64,000 bases of DNA, taken from positions 99,025-163,024 of the forward strand of contig PHET01000003.1 in assembly GCA_002841275.1 (NCBI GenBank), read 5' to 3'. Every line of letters starts with the position of its first letter. The first letter of the stretch is position 1. Positions 6,957 through 15,787 of the stretch are shown in pieces. Source of the stretch: Actinobacteria bacterium HGW-Actinobacteria-7 (GTDB lineage Bacteria; Actinomycetota; Coriobacteriia; Anaerosomatales; PHET01). Below the pieces are notes generated by a model. That model did not search any database. It was not told the DNA's origin and was given only the letters and a program-made list of their open reading frames with translations. Both the position numbers and the translations under genes were made by a program.

Positions 6957-8159
6957 ATGCCTGCTCATTCGCGTCGTCTTGTGCTCCTGCTCGGTTTCGC
7001 CGGCTTCATCGTGATGGCGGACAACTGGGTCGTGTCACCGATTCTTCCGGCAATCTCGAAGAGTGTGGGCGTGACTCCCGAAGCGGCTGGGCTGCTGATT
7101 GCGGCGTACATGCTTCCCTTTGGCGTGTTCCAGCTCGTGTTCGGCCCGCTGGCCGACAGGTTTGGGAAGAGCCGGGTCATCCTGTCCACATTCACGGCTT
7201 TTGCGGTCGCCACCGCGCTGTGCGCGCTGGGAAACAGTCTGACCGGCATCGCCGCGTTTCGGGCGCTCACCGGGCTGTTCGCCGCGGCCACTATGCCAAT
7301 CTCCCTGGCCCTGATCGCCGACACGGTGCCCATGGAACAGCGCCAGCAGGCCGTGGGCTCGTTCATGGGGATCGCGTTTCTCGGTCAAGCACTGTCCATG
7401 GGCATTGGAGGCGCCATCGCCTACTACTTCGACTGGCGGGGAGTGTTCATCGTCTACGCGCTGGCCGCTGTGGTGATTGCGGTCGCGCTGTGGCGCGGGT
7501 TGCGCGGCATGGACATCGAACCGCCGCAGCGAGATCGGCACGAGTCGGTATTCAAGCCGTATCTTGCGCTCTTGGGACACGGGCCAAGCCTGCGTACGTA
7601 TCTGATCATCCTGGTCGAAGGGGCGTTCCTTCTTGGGAGCTTCAGCTATCTGGGCGCTCTGCTGGCGCACCGCTTCAGCCTGTCCTTTCTCGCGATAGGG
7701 GGCGTTCTGACCGCCTTTGGAGTTGCGGCGATCATTGCGGGCAGGACCAGTTCGAAACTCGCCGGGGCATGGGGCCGTACCCGGACGATCGCCGCCGGTA
7801 TCGCTGTGGCCGCATTCGCCGATGGGCTGGTGTTCGCGGGCGGGCACAGCCTGATTCTCACCGGCATCGGTGTGTTCGCGCTCGGCTTCGGCTTCATGAC
7901 CGCGCACTCGACACTGATTACGGTGGCAACCGAGTTCGCAGCTCGCTCAAGAGGCACTGCCATGTCGCTGGTGACATTCGCGTTCATGGTGGGGGGCGCC
8001 ATCGGCACGCAGGCGGGTGGGCGCATCGCACAAGCGACAGCGCTGACCTCGTTGTACGGCATATACGCGACGGGGCTGCTCGCCCTCGCCCTGGTCGCTC
8101 TGTTCGCAGTCGGTTCGGTGGGTGCACCTAAGATAGCGGCGCTGGATGGTGCCCGCTAG
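6957..8159 (+). CDS. MFS efflux transporter, ArsR-regulated
   Basis: A 400-residue, 12-helix major facilitator. Motif A is clear (FGPLADRFGKSRV, between helices 2 and 3), and the family resembles DHA1-type drug and metabolite exporters. ATG 6957 has AAAGGA eight bases upstream; earlier in-frame starts would place the operator inside the coding sequence. The promoter carries an ArsR-type operator, so the substrate is probably an arsenical or another thiol-reactive toxicant (inference). The selenoprotein-like gene starts 19 bases downstream and is presumably cotranscribed. Confidence 0.87.
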   Translation: MPAHSRRLVLLLGFAGFIVMADNWVVSPILPAISKSVGVTPEAAGLLIAAYMLPFGVFQLVFGPLADRFGKSRVILSTFTAFAVATALCALGNSLTGIAAFRALTGLFAAATMPISLALIADTVPMEQRQQAVGSFMGIAFLGQALSMGIGGAIAYYFDWRGVFIVYALAAVVIAVALWRGLRGMDIEPPQRDRHESVFKPYLALLGHGPSLRTYLIILVEGAFLLGSFSYLGALLAHRFSLSFLAIGGVLTAFGVAAIIAGRTSSKLAGAWGRTRTIAAGIAVAAFADGLVFAGGHSLILTGIGVFALGFGFMTAHSTLITVATEFAARSRGTAMSLVTFAFMVGGAIGTQAGGRIAQATALTSLYGIYATGLLALALVALFAVGSVGAPKIAALDGAR

Positions 8160-8178
8160 TCAGCAGGGAGCTGAGCGC

Positions 8179-8538
8179 ATGCCCGAGGTGGTCGTGAAGA
8201 TCGTGTCCGAGAGTTGCGGTTGAGGCGGCGGCACCGCCGACTGCGATGAGCTCGAGTTGGCGCTCGGAGTGATCACCGAGGGCGCCGCATGTGAACTCCC
8301 GCTGGCATGGCGCCTCCAGGTCTTGGAGGCACAGCTGAAAGACAGGGTCGGCTACGAGATCCTCTTCGAGGAGGCCGACCTCTGGGGCCTGGTCGGCGCC
8401 GAGCGTGAGGCGGCGATCGACGCCCTCGCTGCAGGACACGAACTTCCCTTCGTGCTGGTCGCCGATCATGTGGTCGCCACAGGGCAGCTGGACGCCGAGA
8501 AGATCGAAGTGGCACTCGGGCGGTTGGCGCCGAGCTAG
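8179..8538 (+). CDS. Putative selenoprotein, thioredoxin-fold, with in-frame UGA at codon 15
   Basis: GGGAG lies 8 bases before ATG 8179. The frame runs MPEVVVKIVSESCG-UGA-GGGTADCDELELAL and then continues open to TAG 8538, 119 codons in all. The UGA (8221-8223) falls just after a beta strand, giving a Cys-Gly-Sec motif at the redox position of a thioredoxin fold. The C-terminal part (ELPFVLVADHVVATGQLDAE) looks like the cis-Pro strand and last helix of such proteins. Coding character continues on both sides of the UGA with no frameshift. It is the second gene of the ArsR-operator MFS operon. The alternative is a nonsense-mutated or truncated gene starting near 8257. A cysteine-containing homologue would settle the matter. 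Confidence 0.65.
8224..8270 (+). other. Candidate bacterial SECIS element
   Basis: Directly after the UGA, GGCGG (8224-8228) can pair with CCGCC (8234-8238). A second stem-loop, ACT/AGT plus GAGC (8248-8251) / GCTC (8262-8265), has a GTTGG-containing apical loop about 29-38 bases past the UGA, near the spacing used by bacterial SelB. Drawn by eye; no folding was run. Confidence 0.35.
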
Positions 8539-8633
8539 ACGATTGGGCCAGACGTTCGCCGTGGGGCATACTATGATTGGCCACGTTGTCGCTCTACCAT
8601 GAGCGAGTTGTTCTCGCTCATCGGGAGGTCTCG

Positions 8634-9842
8634 GTGCTCACCAGGGCAAGTCGGCGTCTGTCGTACACCACAGCGGTAGTGACGCTGTGCGTTCTGGCGT
8701 TGCCGCACATCGCTTATGCCGTCCCGGCCACTGTTGGCACCCCAAACCAGATCGAGACGAAGAAAGCGCAGCGTGATGCGGCCGTCGCCGCACTCCAGCA
8801 GGCGCAGTTCGATCTGAACGTCAAGACTTCCGAGTACATCGAGGGCGCTCGTGAGCTTGAGCGAACCCGGGCCGAGGTCTCAGAGGTGTCCACGCAGATG
8901 GCAGCGCTTGATGAATCCATCACGCGGGCCGAGACTGCGCTGGTTCAACGTGCGATCGAACTGTATCGCGGCGACCGCCTCAACCTGCTGGCTCTCCTGC
9001 TGGACTCGCGGTCAGTATCGGACTTCATGACCCGGGCCAACTACCTGGTCACTATCAATGGGCACGACTCCAGGATGGTGACGGGGCTGCGTCAGGCGCG
9101 TACCGAAAGCGCGTGGCTGCACGAGCGTCTCTCGGAGCGAGTTGCTCGGCAGGAAGCGCTCCAGCTCGCGACCGAGAACGCGCGCAAGGACCTCGATCTA
9201 CGGATGAAGCAGCAGCAGGCCGAGGCAACGGCGCTTGGCGAGGATCTCGCGGAACTGATGCGTCGAGCCCGCACTTTCGCGGGCAGCGAAGCCTCGGGAG
9301 CTTTCGACCCCGATACGATCATCACGGATGCGAACTTCCGTGATGTCGGGTCCATGACGGTCGCGGAGATCCAGACGTTTCTCGAGCGGCAGCCGGGGAC
9401 ACTGGACACCTACCGCGCGAAGGACCACAACGGAAGAACCAGTTCGGTGGCCGAGATGATCGTCGAAGCCGCCGTGGCCTACCGGATCAGCCCCAAGGTC
9501 ATCCTTGTGACACTCCAGAAGGAGCAGTCGCTACTGGAGAAGAGGAACCCGACTCAGAAGAGCTATGACTGGGCCATGGGGTGCGGTCGGGCGGACAGCC
9601 GTACCTACACGCAGTACAAGGGGTTCGGCAAGCAGATATGGTTCGGAGCAGAGAAGCTCAACAAGAACGCGGCGCCTTGGCACGCAGGAATCGAGCGGAA
9701 GATTGACGGCAGCGTGGTCAGAATGACCAACGAGGCCACTTACTCGCTGTACAAGTACACACCGCACTTCCACGGAAACCAGATGTTCTGGAGTCTGTAC
9801 TGGCGATATTTCGGAAGCCCGCTCGAGTCGCCCGCGGGCTAG
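8634..9842 (+). CDS. Secreted coiled-coil protein with lysozyme-like C-terminal domain
   Basis: GTG 8634 with GGGAGG five bases upstream gives 402 residues; the longer frame would need a TTG without a ribosome site. Residues 1-29 are a signal peptide ending LPHIAYA. Residues 35-215 are a long coiled coil of the type found in cell-wall hydrolases and their activators (RAIELYRGDRLNLLALLLDS, the usual 'hinge' of this class). The C-terminal 160 residues (MTVAEIQTFLERQPG ... KVILVTLQKEQSLLE ... DWAMGCG) resemble a lysozyme/transglycosylase-like secreted domain seen in Actinobacteria, with a possible catalytic Glu in QKEQSLLE. Probably remodels peptidoglycan outside the membrane; the enzymatic claim is tentative. 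Confidence 0.75.
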   Translation: MLTRASRRLSYTTAVVTLCVLALPHIAYAVPATVGTPNQIETKKAQRDAAVAALQQAQFDLNVKTSEYIEGARELERTRAEVSEVSTQMAALDESITRAETALVQRAIELYRGDRLNLLALLLDSRSVSDFMTRANYLVTINGHDSRMVTGLRQARTESAWLHERLSERVARQEALQLATENARKDLDLRMKQQQAEATALGEDLAELMRRARTFAGSEASGAFDPDTIITDANFRDVGSMTVAEIQTFLERQPGTLDTYRAKDHNGRTSSVAEMIVEAAVAYRISPKVILVTLQKEQSLLEKRNPTQKSYDWAMGCGRADSRTYTQYKGFGKQIWFGAEKLNKNAAPWHAGIERKIDGSVVRMTNEATYSLYKYTPHFHGNQMFWSLYWRYFGSPLESPAG

Positions 9843-9918
9843 CAGTGTCGTAGGCGCGCCCTTGCGTCTGGGTATGAACTCACACACGTATTCGTCGACT
9901 GCAGGAGGCGCGGGTCAG

Positions 9919-10596
9919 ATGTCCAAGGAACGGTCGAATAATGCTCTGCAGATCATATTCTCGTTCTTCCTGGGCTTGATGGTTCTTGCGCTGATCGGCA
10001 TCGGTGTGAACACGTTCTATCCGTCTCCCCAAAGCGGCACTGACAAGGCGCAACAGAAGCTCTACAGCGAGCAGCAGCTGCTTGATCGGAAGTCGAGTGG
10101 AACCACGATGTCGGCCGCTGATCAGGCACGCTATGCCGAGCTTCAGAAGGAGATAGACGCTCTTAACAACAGGACGCAAGACGCTATGCAGGGGTGGCAG
10201 CGCAACACGAGCATCGTGCTCATCGTGTTCGCCACCTTGGTGATGAGCGTCTCGCTCGTGCGTAGTGAGCAGCTCCGCGTCATCTCGAACGGCTTGCTGT
10301 TGGGCGGACTGTTCACAATGGTCTACGGCGTTGGGTGGATGATCTCGAGCGGCGAATCCATCGCACGATTCGTTGTGATCGTGTTTGCTTTCGGGGTCAC
10401 CGTCGCCCTGGGCTACCTCAAGTTCGTACGCAGCCGAGAAGAGGTTCAGGCCCCGCCGGGTTCGACCGAGTACACGGGCGAGCTTGCGGACGCAGGTGCG
10501 CTGGGCGCCCTGGCGGCCCGGGTAGAGCAGCTCGAGGCGCGCAATGCGGCCGCGGCCGCGGCGTTCGGGCTCACCGACGCAGAGCACGACAGATAG
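9919..10596 (+). CDS. Integral membrane protein of unknown function
   Basis: A 225-residue protein with an N-terminal transmembrane helix (about residues 10-32), a periplasmic-side helical region (40-90) and three more membrane helices (about 98-175), ending in an Ala-rich coiled tail (ALAARVEQLEARNAAAAAAF). ATG 9919 has GGAGG eleven bases upstream; in-frame starts at 9862 and 9874 lack one. No family was recognised. It follows the secreted coiled-coil gene by 76 bases, and a shared hairpin separates it from the convergent HD-GYP gene. Confidence 0.72.
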   Translation: MSKERSNNALQIIFSFFLGLMVLALIGIGVNTFYPSPQSGTDKAQQKLYSEQQLLDRKSSGTTMSAADQARYAELQKEIDALNNRTQDAMQGWQRNTSIVLIVFATLVMSVSLVRSEQLRVISNGLLLGGLFTMVYGVGWMISSGESIARFVVIVFAFGVTVALGYLKFVRSREEVQAPPGSTEYTGELADAGALGALAARVEQLEARNAAAAAAFGLTDAEHDR

Positions 10597-10620
10597 GCGA
10601 GGAGCTGCTGCTCCTTGCCT
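10595..10620. terminator. Bidirectional hairpin between convergent genes
   Basis: AGGCGAGGAGC (10595-10605) pairs with GCTCCTTGCCT (10610-10620) around a TGCT loop, with one wobble. It overlaps the stop of the plus-strand gene and lies 26 bases past the end of the minus-strand HD-GYP gene. Confidence 0.55.
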
Positions 10621-10645
10621 CGGTCAACGTCTTGCGTCGAGCCGC

Positions 10646-12151
10646 CTAGAGGTACTGCCAGATATCGTCCACACCTGCCTCGACGGCGGGGATACAATCG
10701 ACGATCGCGCTGACAGGCAGGCCGGTCTCCACGTTGATGACTCGCAGGTCGAGAACCTCCGGACTCTCGAGCCAACGCCCCACCGGATCGCAGAGCACCT
10801 TCACGCGAGGGTGCAGCAGGTCGTCGTTGTTGACGCGGTACACGACAGCGACGGTACCGTCGTCGAGCTTGACGACCGCTCCCATGGGATAGATGCCCAG
10901 CATGGCGACGAGTGACTTGGTCACACCGGGGTCATAGGCCTTGCCGCGGCCCTGCATGAGCACGGCCAGCGCTTTGTCGGGACGGATCTCCCTGCGGAAC
11001 GGCCGCATGGTGGTCATCGCATCGTAGGCATCGCACACACCCACGATCTTGCTGAACAGGTGCTGTTCCGCGCCCGCTGCGGGCTCGGGATAGCCCATCA
11101 GATCGTGCCGCTGGTGGTGCTCGTAGGCGACGATCATCGGCATCTTGTCGGCGAGTTGTATCCGCTTGAGCAGGTCCGCGCCCTCCTCGGTATGGCGCTT
11201 CACAAGCTGCCACTCTTCCGCTGTGAGCGGACCGGCCTTCATCAGCACGTCTTCGGGGATGCGGACCTTCCCTATGTCGTAGAGCAACGCTGCCAGCCCA
11301 AGAGAATGCAGTTCCTCCGCCGAGAGGCCCAGCGCCGATCCAAGAGACAGCGCGAGGATACACACGTTCAGCGAGTGGTTGAGGGTGTAGTCGTCATGCC
11401 CCTTGATGGCCGTCAGACCAAGAACGGCCGCGGGGTCCTGCAACAGGTTGTCGAGCATCGATTCGACCACGCGTTGCAGTGAGCCGACCTCCATGGCGCG
11501 GCCCAGCTTCGCCTGTGCCTCGATATCGCGCATCGCCGTGACGCCGGTGTCGTAGCTCTCACGGGCCCGGGCGCGGACCTCCTTGTTCCGGGCCTCGTTA
11601 CCGGCTTCATCCAGGCTGCTTGTCTCAGCGACCGTGACACCCGAGACGCCTCGCGTCTCGAGGAACGCCCGGGCATCCTGGATGTCTGTGATCCGGGGAT
11701 CTCCCAGAAGCTCGATCAGAGTCGCTCCTTCCGCAGGGGTTAGCCCGCGCGCGAAGGTGACCGCCGAGATACCCCGTGCCAGGAGGTCTTCGATGAGCTT
11801 GCGATAGGTCACGCTCTCCTCGGGGAACACCTGGTTCTCGACGAAGAGAGTCTTCTTGTAGATGTTCAGCGTCACGGCCTCGAAACCGAACTCTCCCAGG
11901 TCGTTGACGGCCGCTGCGAGGTCCTCGAGCGAGCTTGCCACGAGCGGATGGGTCGTCGGGTACAGCGCAGCGTTGGCGTAGGCCACAGCGAGTGTACGGA
12001 CCATATCGCGAGCGCGCCCCAGCTTCTCCGGGGTAGCGAACGGGGCCCGCACGGCCACCATTCCGGCAGACGGCTCGGCGGCCTCGGCGGCGATCTGGGC
12101 AGGGCTGGCCAGAGGGCCTTCGTTTTCGGGGCGATACGGTGTGTCCGTCAC
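10646..12151 (-). CDS. HD-GYP-like protein with altered metal-site residues
   Basis: A 501-residue protein. Residues 44-175 form an N-terminal module (ALYPTTHPLV ... RGISAVTFARGLTPAEG) shared with the upstream HEAT protein. Residues 250-450 are an HD-GYP domain: His259 (NHSLNV), the HDxGK position reads Y291-D-I-G-K, His320 (KRHTEEG), HHE reads HHQ (345-347), and MGYP is kept at 352-355. HD-GYP enzymes hydrolyse cyclic di-GMP using metals bound by these residues. Loss of the first His of the HD pair and of the HHE Glu suggests reduced or no activity, perhaps a binding role. Its GTG overlaps the upstream stop (GTGA), so the two are cotranslated. Confidence 0.88.
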   Translation of the reverse strand: MTDTPYRPENEGPLASPAQIAAEAAEPSAGMVAVRAPFATPEKLGRARDMVRTLAVAYANAALYPTTHPLVASSLEDLAAAVNDLGEFGFEAVTLNIYKKTLFVENQVFPEESVTYRKLIEDLLARGISAVTFARGLTPAEGATLIELLGDPRITDIQDARAFLETRGVSGVTVAETSSLDEAGNEARNKEVRARARESYDTGVTAMRDIEAQAKLGRAMEVGSLQRVVESMLDNLLQDPAAVLGLTAIKGHDDYTLNHSLNVCILALSLGSALGLSAEELHSLGLAALLYDIGKVRIPEDVLMKAGPLTAEEWQLVKRHTEEGADLLKRIQLADKMPMIVAYEHHQRHDLMGYPEPAAGAEQHLFSKIVGVCDAYDAMTTMRPFRREIRPDKALAVLMQGRGKAYDPGVTKSLVAMLGIYPMGAVVKLDDGTVAVVYRVNNDDLLHPRVKVLCDPVGRWLESPEVLDLRVINVETGLPVSAIVDCIPAVEAGVDDIWQYL

Positions 12152-14043
12152 GGTGCACCCACTCCTCGCTTGTTCGCCATGCTCTCGGCGGCATGTACGG
12201 CTCTGTACTTCAGCTCTCTTGTCTTCCTGCCCACAACGAGCGAGCGTTGCGCGAATCTGCGCAATGCCTTCTCGGCTTCAGGTGTGCCGATAAGCTCAAG
12301 CGATCCCACGATATCCTTTCGGGTCTCGTAGGTCCGTTGGAAGATGTTGAGATCTTCGAGCGCCCTCCAGAGTGCCGGGACCGCCGACGCGATCCGGGCC
12401 CTCCCGATCTCGCGCACCACATGGCGCTGTGTTTCGGGCTCGCGGTGGTTGATTGCGCGCACCAGCGCCGCTTCGGCATCAGCCGTCGAGACGGTCGCGA
12501 GTGAGCTGACCGCTGCGAATCGCACCTGCTCGTCCAGATTGTTGATCGCTTCGGCGATCAACGGGATCGCACGCGCATCGCCCAGAGACGGCAGCACGTG
12601 GACGATGGCCACGGCCAGCTGCGGGTCCGCGGTGCGCATGCGCTGCCGCGCCACACCCAGCACGCTCTCGCTCATGCCCCGCAGGATGGGTCTCAGCAGG
12701 GAGCGCCGAGGTTCGCCGGCGCGCACATAGCTTTCGAGTAGGGCTTCGGCGCCCGCGGGGCCTGCAGCGTGCAGGATCTCCCCGGCGATGGCGGCGTCAG
12801 CGTCGGTGATCGGGGAGCGGCAGACGTCCCGCAAAACGAGCGGGTCCGAAAGCATCGAACGGGCGCTTTCGACCGCGTCTCGCAGTGTGGGCTCGGCCTC
12901 GATCTCATCGAGACGTCGGAGTGCTTCTCGGATGGTCGAGAAGGCTCCGTCCCGCGCAGCCTGCGGGAGAACCTCTCCCATGGCTTTCACGGTGTCGAGG
13001 TCGAGTCGGACTCTGGAGACGGCGGTCGCAGTCGCAAGAGCGCGTCCCGAGGTCAGAGTGGGCGATGCCACAGCGACTTGGCGCTCGATGTCCGAGTTGT
13101 CGGTGTCGGTGGCTATGATCTCGGCGATCGTCTCGGCCTGAGCGGTCGTCGACAGTTCGAAGTCGGGTTCGACCGAGGCAGTGGGGTTGAGCATCATCTG
13201 CAGCAGTCTCGCCGTTTCCGGGGGGAGTTGGAGCGCCTGAGCGATTCGTCGGGGGTCGGCTCCTGCCTGTGCCGCCGATAGCTTCAGCAGGCGCGCCAGA
13301 GCAGCAGGCTTCATGCGCGCGACGACGCTGAGCATGCCTTCCATCCGGCGTCCCTGGGTATCGGCGCTCAGCGCCATCGCCAGTACGCGCGTGCGAGTGG
13401 CCTCATCCAGCCGCATCATCGCTGCGGCAACCCGCTCCATCGCGAGCTCCCGAGTCGCATCCTCAAGCTTCCCGATGGCCTCTGCGACTTCGTCGATGGC
13501 GGGACCATGAGCGGCACTCTCTTCCCGCTGGGCAGCTGCCTGCGCGACCCGTTCGGCTATCTCGTCCAAGGGGGCTGCCGTGAGGTCGACACCCGCGAGC
13601 CCTCCCTCTTCCGAGGCGCGAAGCGACACTTCGATCACCGCGATGTGTGAGACGGCCGTGCTCACCAGCGCGGCTCGCGCACCGCCGGTGCTACGTACAT
13701 CGGCGGCTTCTCGGAGACACAGGTTCACGAACCCGGCAGCCTCGGACTCCTTGATTCCCGGGACGAACACCAGCTGCCCCACCTGCATCGAGTGTAGTGT
13801 CTCGGCCAACGCGACCACTTGGCTCTGACCGGCGGCCAGATTGGTAGTGCCGAGTCGGAACCCGTGAGGGTCGACGGCGTAGCGTAGCGGCCCGGAGGCG
13901 GCTAGTTCGTTGGCGCGGGTCGTGAAGCGCGCGATCGCTTCCTGCGGCAAGGCCGACGCCGGGGGATACAGGCGTGCGGCACCCACCGCTGCGGCTATCA
14001 GTCGCAGGGCTTCATCGGCTCGCGGGAATCCCTCGGTCTCCAA
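12148..14043 (-). CDS. HEAT-repeat protein with N-terminal module shared with the HD-GYP neighbour
   Basis: About 631 residues if started at TTG 14043, which has GAGAGGG upstream; an ATG at 14115 adds 24 residues of unlikely composition (MSCLAPSPKPIYPS). The first 130 residues (AARLYPPASAL ... VGQLVFVPGIKESEA) parallel the start of the HD-GYP protein. The middle is Ala-rich helical sequence. The last 200 residues are HEAT-type repeats (PLIAEAINNLDEQVRFAAVSSL, ALVRAINHREPETQRHVVRE), usually protein-protein interaction surfaces. It probably works with the HD-GYP protein encoded by the next, overlapping gene. The biochemical role is unknown. Confidence 0.8.
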   Translation of the reverse strand: METEGFPRADEALRLIAAAVGAARLYPPASALPQEAIARFTTRANELAASGPLRYAVDPHGFRLGTTNLAAGQSQVVALAETLHSMQVGQLVFVPGIKESEAAGFVNLCLREAADVRSTGGARAALVSTAVSHIAVIEVSLRASEEGGLAGVDLTAAPLDEIAERVAQAAAQREESAAHGPAIDEVAEAIGKLEDATRELAMERVAAAMMRLDEATRTRVLAMALSADTQGRRMEGMLSVVARMKPAALARLLKLSAAQAGADPRRIAQALQLPPETARLLQMMLNPTASVEPDFELSTTAQAETIAEIIATDTDNSDIERQVAVASPTLTSGRALATATAVSRVRLDLDTVKAMGEVLPQAARDGAFSTIREALRRLDEIEAEPTLRDAVESARSMLSDPLVLRDVCRSPITDADAAIAGEILHAAGPAGAEALLESYVRAGEPRRSLLRPILRGMSESVLGVARQRMRTADPQLAVAIVHVLPSLGDARAIPLIAEAINNLDEQVRFAAVSSLATVSTADAEAALVRAINHREPETQRHVVREIGRARIASAVPALWRALEDLNIFQRTYETRKDIVGSLELIGTPEAEKALRRFAQRSLVVGRKTRELKYRAVHAAESMANKRGVGAP

Positions 14044-14209
14044 AGCGCCACCCTCTCGTATGCGCTTGCCCCTGCTAGGGTATATCGGCTTGGGCGATGG
14101 CGCGAGACATGACACCTGTGCGCTTGCTCACAGTCACTCCGTGACGGCGTCCTCGCGTTCTCGGGCATCAACCCGATACAGTAGGCATAGGTGACATAGA
14201 GGGAGTCCA

Positions 14210-14701
14210 GTGGCGCTCAGGACCGAAGCATACTTTCGGACCCTCGCATCTGAAGCGCTTGAGCGCTCCGGATGTGCTGAACCGCCCGTGCCCGTCGAAG
14301 ATATCGTGGCGAGGCTGGGTATCCCGATTCGCTATGTGAACCTGCCGCAGTTCTTCACCTCGGCGCTGGTCTCCGAGGATGGGATGCCGGTGATGATCGT
14401 CAACTGGGCCAAGAGCGACCTCGAGCGACGAACCGCTTTGGCCCACATGCTGGGCCACATCCTGATTCTCATGGCCGGTGACGAACAATACCCGCGCGAC
14501 AACGCCGATCACCGCGACGCGGACATGGTCGCGCGTGAGTTGGTGCTACCTACCTCGATGGTGATAGAACAGGCGCGCCTGTGGTTCAACGACTACCGAT
14601 ACCTCGCGCGCCTCTTCGGGGTGACAGAGGCCGCCATGCTCGAACGCATGCGCGATATGGGGCTGATCAAGGGTCCCGACGGTCTGATGTGGGACTACTG
14701 A
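14210..14701 (+). CDS. ImmA/IrrE-like protein lacking the catalytic glutamate
   Basis: A 163-residue protein from GTG 14210 (GGGAG upstream). The pattern matches ImmA/IrrE metallopeptidases: an N-terminal helix, PVEDIVARLGIPI, a strand pair, then the zinc helix TALAHMLGHIL and the later helix ADMVARELVLPTSMV with the third-ligand Glu110. The usual HExxH is H79-M-L-G-H83 here, so both histidines remain but the catalytic Glu is Met. Relatives cleave phage or stress repressors; this one may bind metal without cleaving. It is divergent from the HEAT/HD-GYP pair and stands alone. Confidence 0.8.
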   Translation: MALRTEAYFRTLASEALERSGCAEPPVPVEDIVARLGIPIRYVNLPQFFTSALVSEDGMPVMIVNWAKSDLERRTALAHMLGHILILMAGDEQYPRDNADHRDADMVARELVLPTSMVIEQARLWFNDYRYLARLFGVTEAAMLERMRDMGLIKGPDGLMWDY

Positions 14702-14794
14702 CGCCCCAACTTCTCTGAGAGCGGTATCATCGACCAGTGAGAACCTGACGCGAGCTGACGTCGGTGTTCTTCGCTGCAGAAAGAAGGGGGCTGA

Positions 14795-15769
14795 ATGCGG
14801 ACCAACTACGCAATCGGCGTTGATGTGGGCGGTACTCGAATCGCTGTCGGGCTCGTGGAGCGCAAGGGCCGCATCGTGAAGGATGCGAAGCGGCTCACGC
14901 CGAAGACGGGCCCGTTCGCCGTAGTCGATGCGATCATCGAGCTGGTAGATGAGGTCGGCGCTGGCGTGCAGGCGGCCGAGATCGCCGGTGTGGGTATAGG
15001 ACTGCCCGCGCAGGTGGACTTCTTGAGGCAGGAGGTCGAGTACTGTACGAACCTGCCTCTTGCCGGCATCGATGTACGTTCGCTGGTCATGGCGCGCACG
15101 AAACGCGAGGTGACCATCGACAACGACGGGCACCTCGCTACCGTGGGTGAATCGCGCTACGGAGCTGCGAAGGGCTTCCGCGACTTCGTTATGATCACGC
15201 TGGGCACCGGCGTCGGTGGTGGCATGTTCCTAGGTGGCGAGCCATATCGTGGCAGTCGCGGACTTGGTGGCGAAGTGGGGCACACGGTCATCGATTTCGA
15301 TGGGCCTCCGTGTCCCTGTGGCGGCAACGGCCACCTCGAGGCCTACCTGGGCCGTCCGGCGATCGCCGCACGAGGCAAGGCGGCTGCCCGGCTGTTCTCG
15401 GGAAAAGCGATCTTGGATGCTTCGGGGGGCGCACTCGATGACGTGAGCGCCGAATCGGTCGTCATCGCGGCGCGCGGTGGGGATGCGGTTGCCCGCGGCA
15501 TCCTTATGGAATGTGGGGAGATACTTGGTCGGGCACTCGTGGGGTTCGTGAACGTGCTGAACCCCAAGCTGGTGTGCATCGGCGGCGGCATCGGCGAGTC
15601 TGCCGACTTCCTGGTCGAGCGAGCGGCAGAAGTCGTCCAGTCCGAGGCGCTGGCGGGCCGGCGTGATGTCACCGTGGTGCAAGCGGTCCTGGGTAACGAC
15701 GCCGGGATTCTCGGCGCGGCGGCTATGGCTTTTGATGAACATGATTCACGTGAGGGACTCCACCGATAG
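14795..15769 (+). CDS. ROK family sugar kinase (glucokinase-like)
   Basis: A 324-residue protein with the ROK phosphate loop (GVDVGGTRIAVGLVE), the catalytic-Asp region (TIDNDGHLATVGE), the glycine motif LGTGVGGGMF and the sugar/zinc motif EVGHTVID followed by CPCGGNGHLEAY. In most ROK proteins the zinc site is CxCGxxGCxE; here the third Cys is His, which can still bind zinc. GAAGGGGG precedes the ATG. It probably phosphorylates glucose or a related hexose in the cytoplasm. The DUF362 gene starts 18 bases downstream. Confidence 0.9.
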   Translation: MRTNYAIGVDVGGTRIAVGLVERKGRIVKDAKRLTPKTGPFAVVDAIIELVDEVGAGVQAAEIAGVGIGLPAQVDFLRQEVEYCTNLPLAGIDVRSLVMARTKREVTIDNDGHLATVGESRYGAAKGFRDFVMITLGTGVGGGMFLGGEPYRGSRGLGGEVGHTVIDFDGPPCPCGGNGHLEAYLGRPAIAARGKAAARLFSGKAILDASGGALDDVSAESVVIAARGGDAVARGILMECGEILGRALVGFVNVLNPKLVCIGGGIGESADFLVERAAEVVQSEALAGRRDVTVVQAVLGNDAGILGAAAMAFDEHDSREGLHR

Positions 15770-15787
15770 GCGACCCGGGAGGTCACG

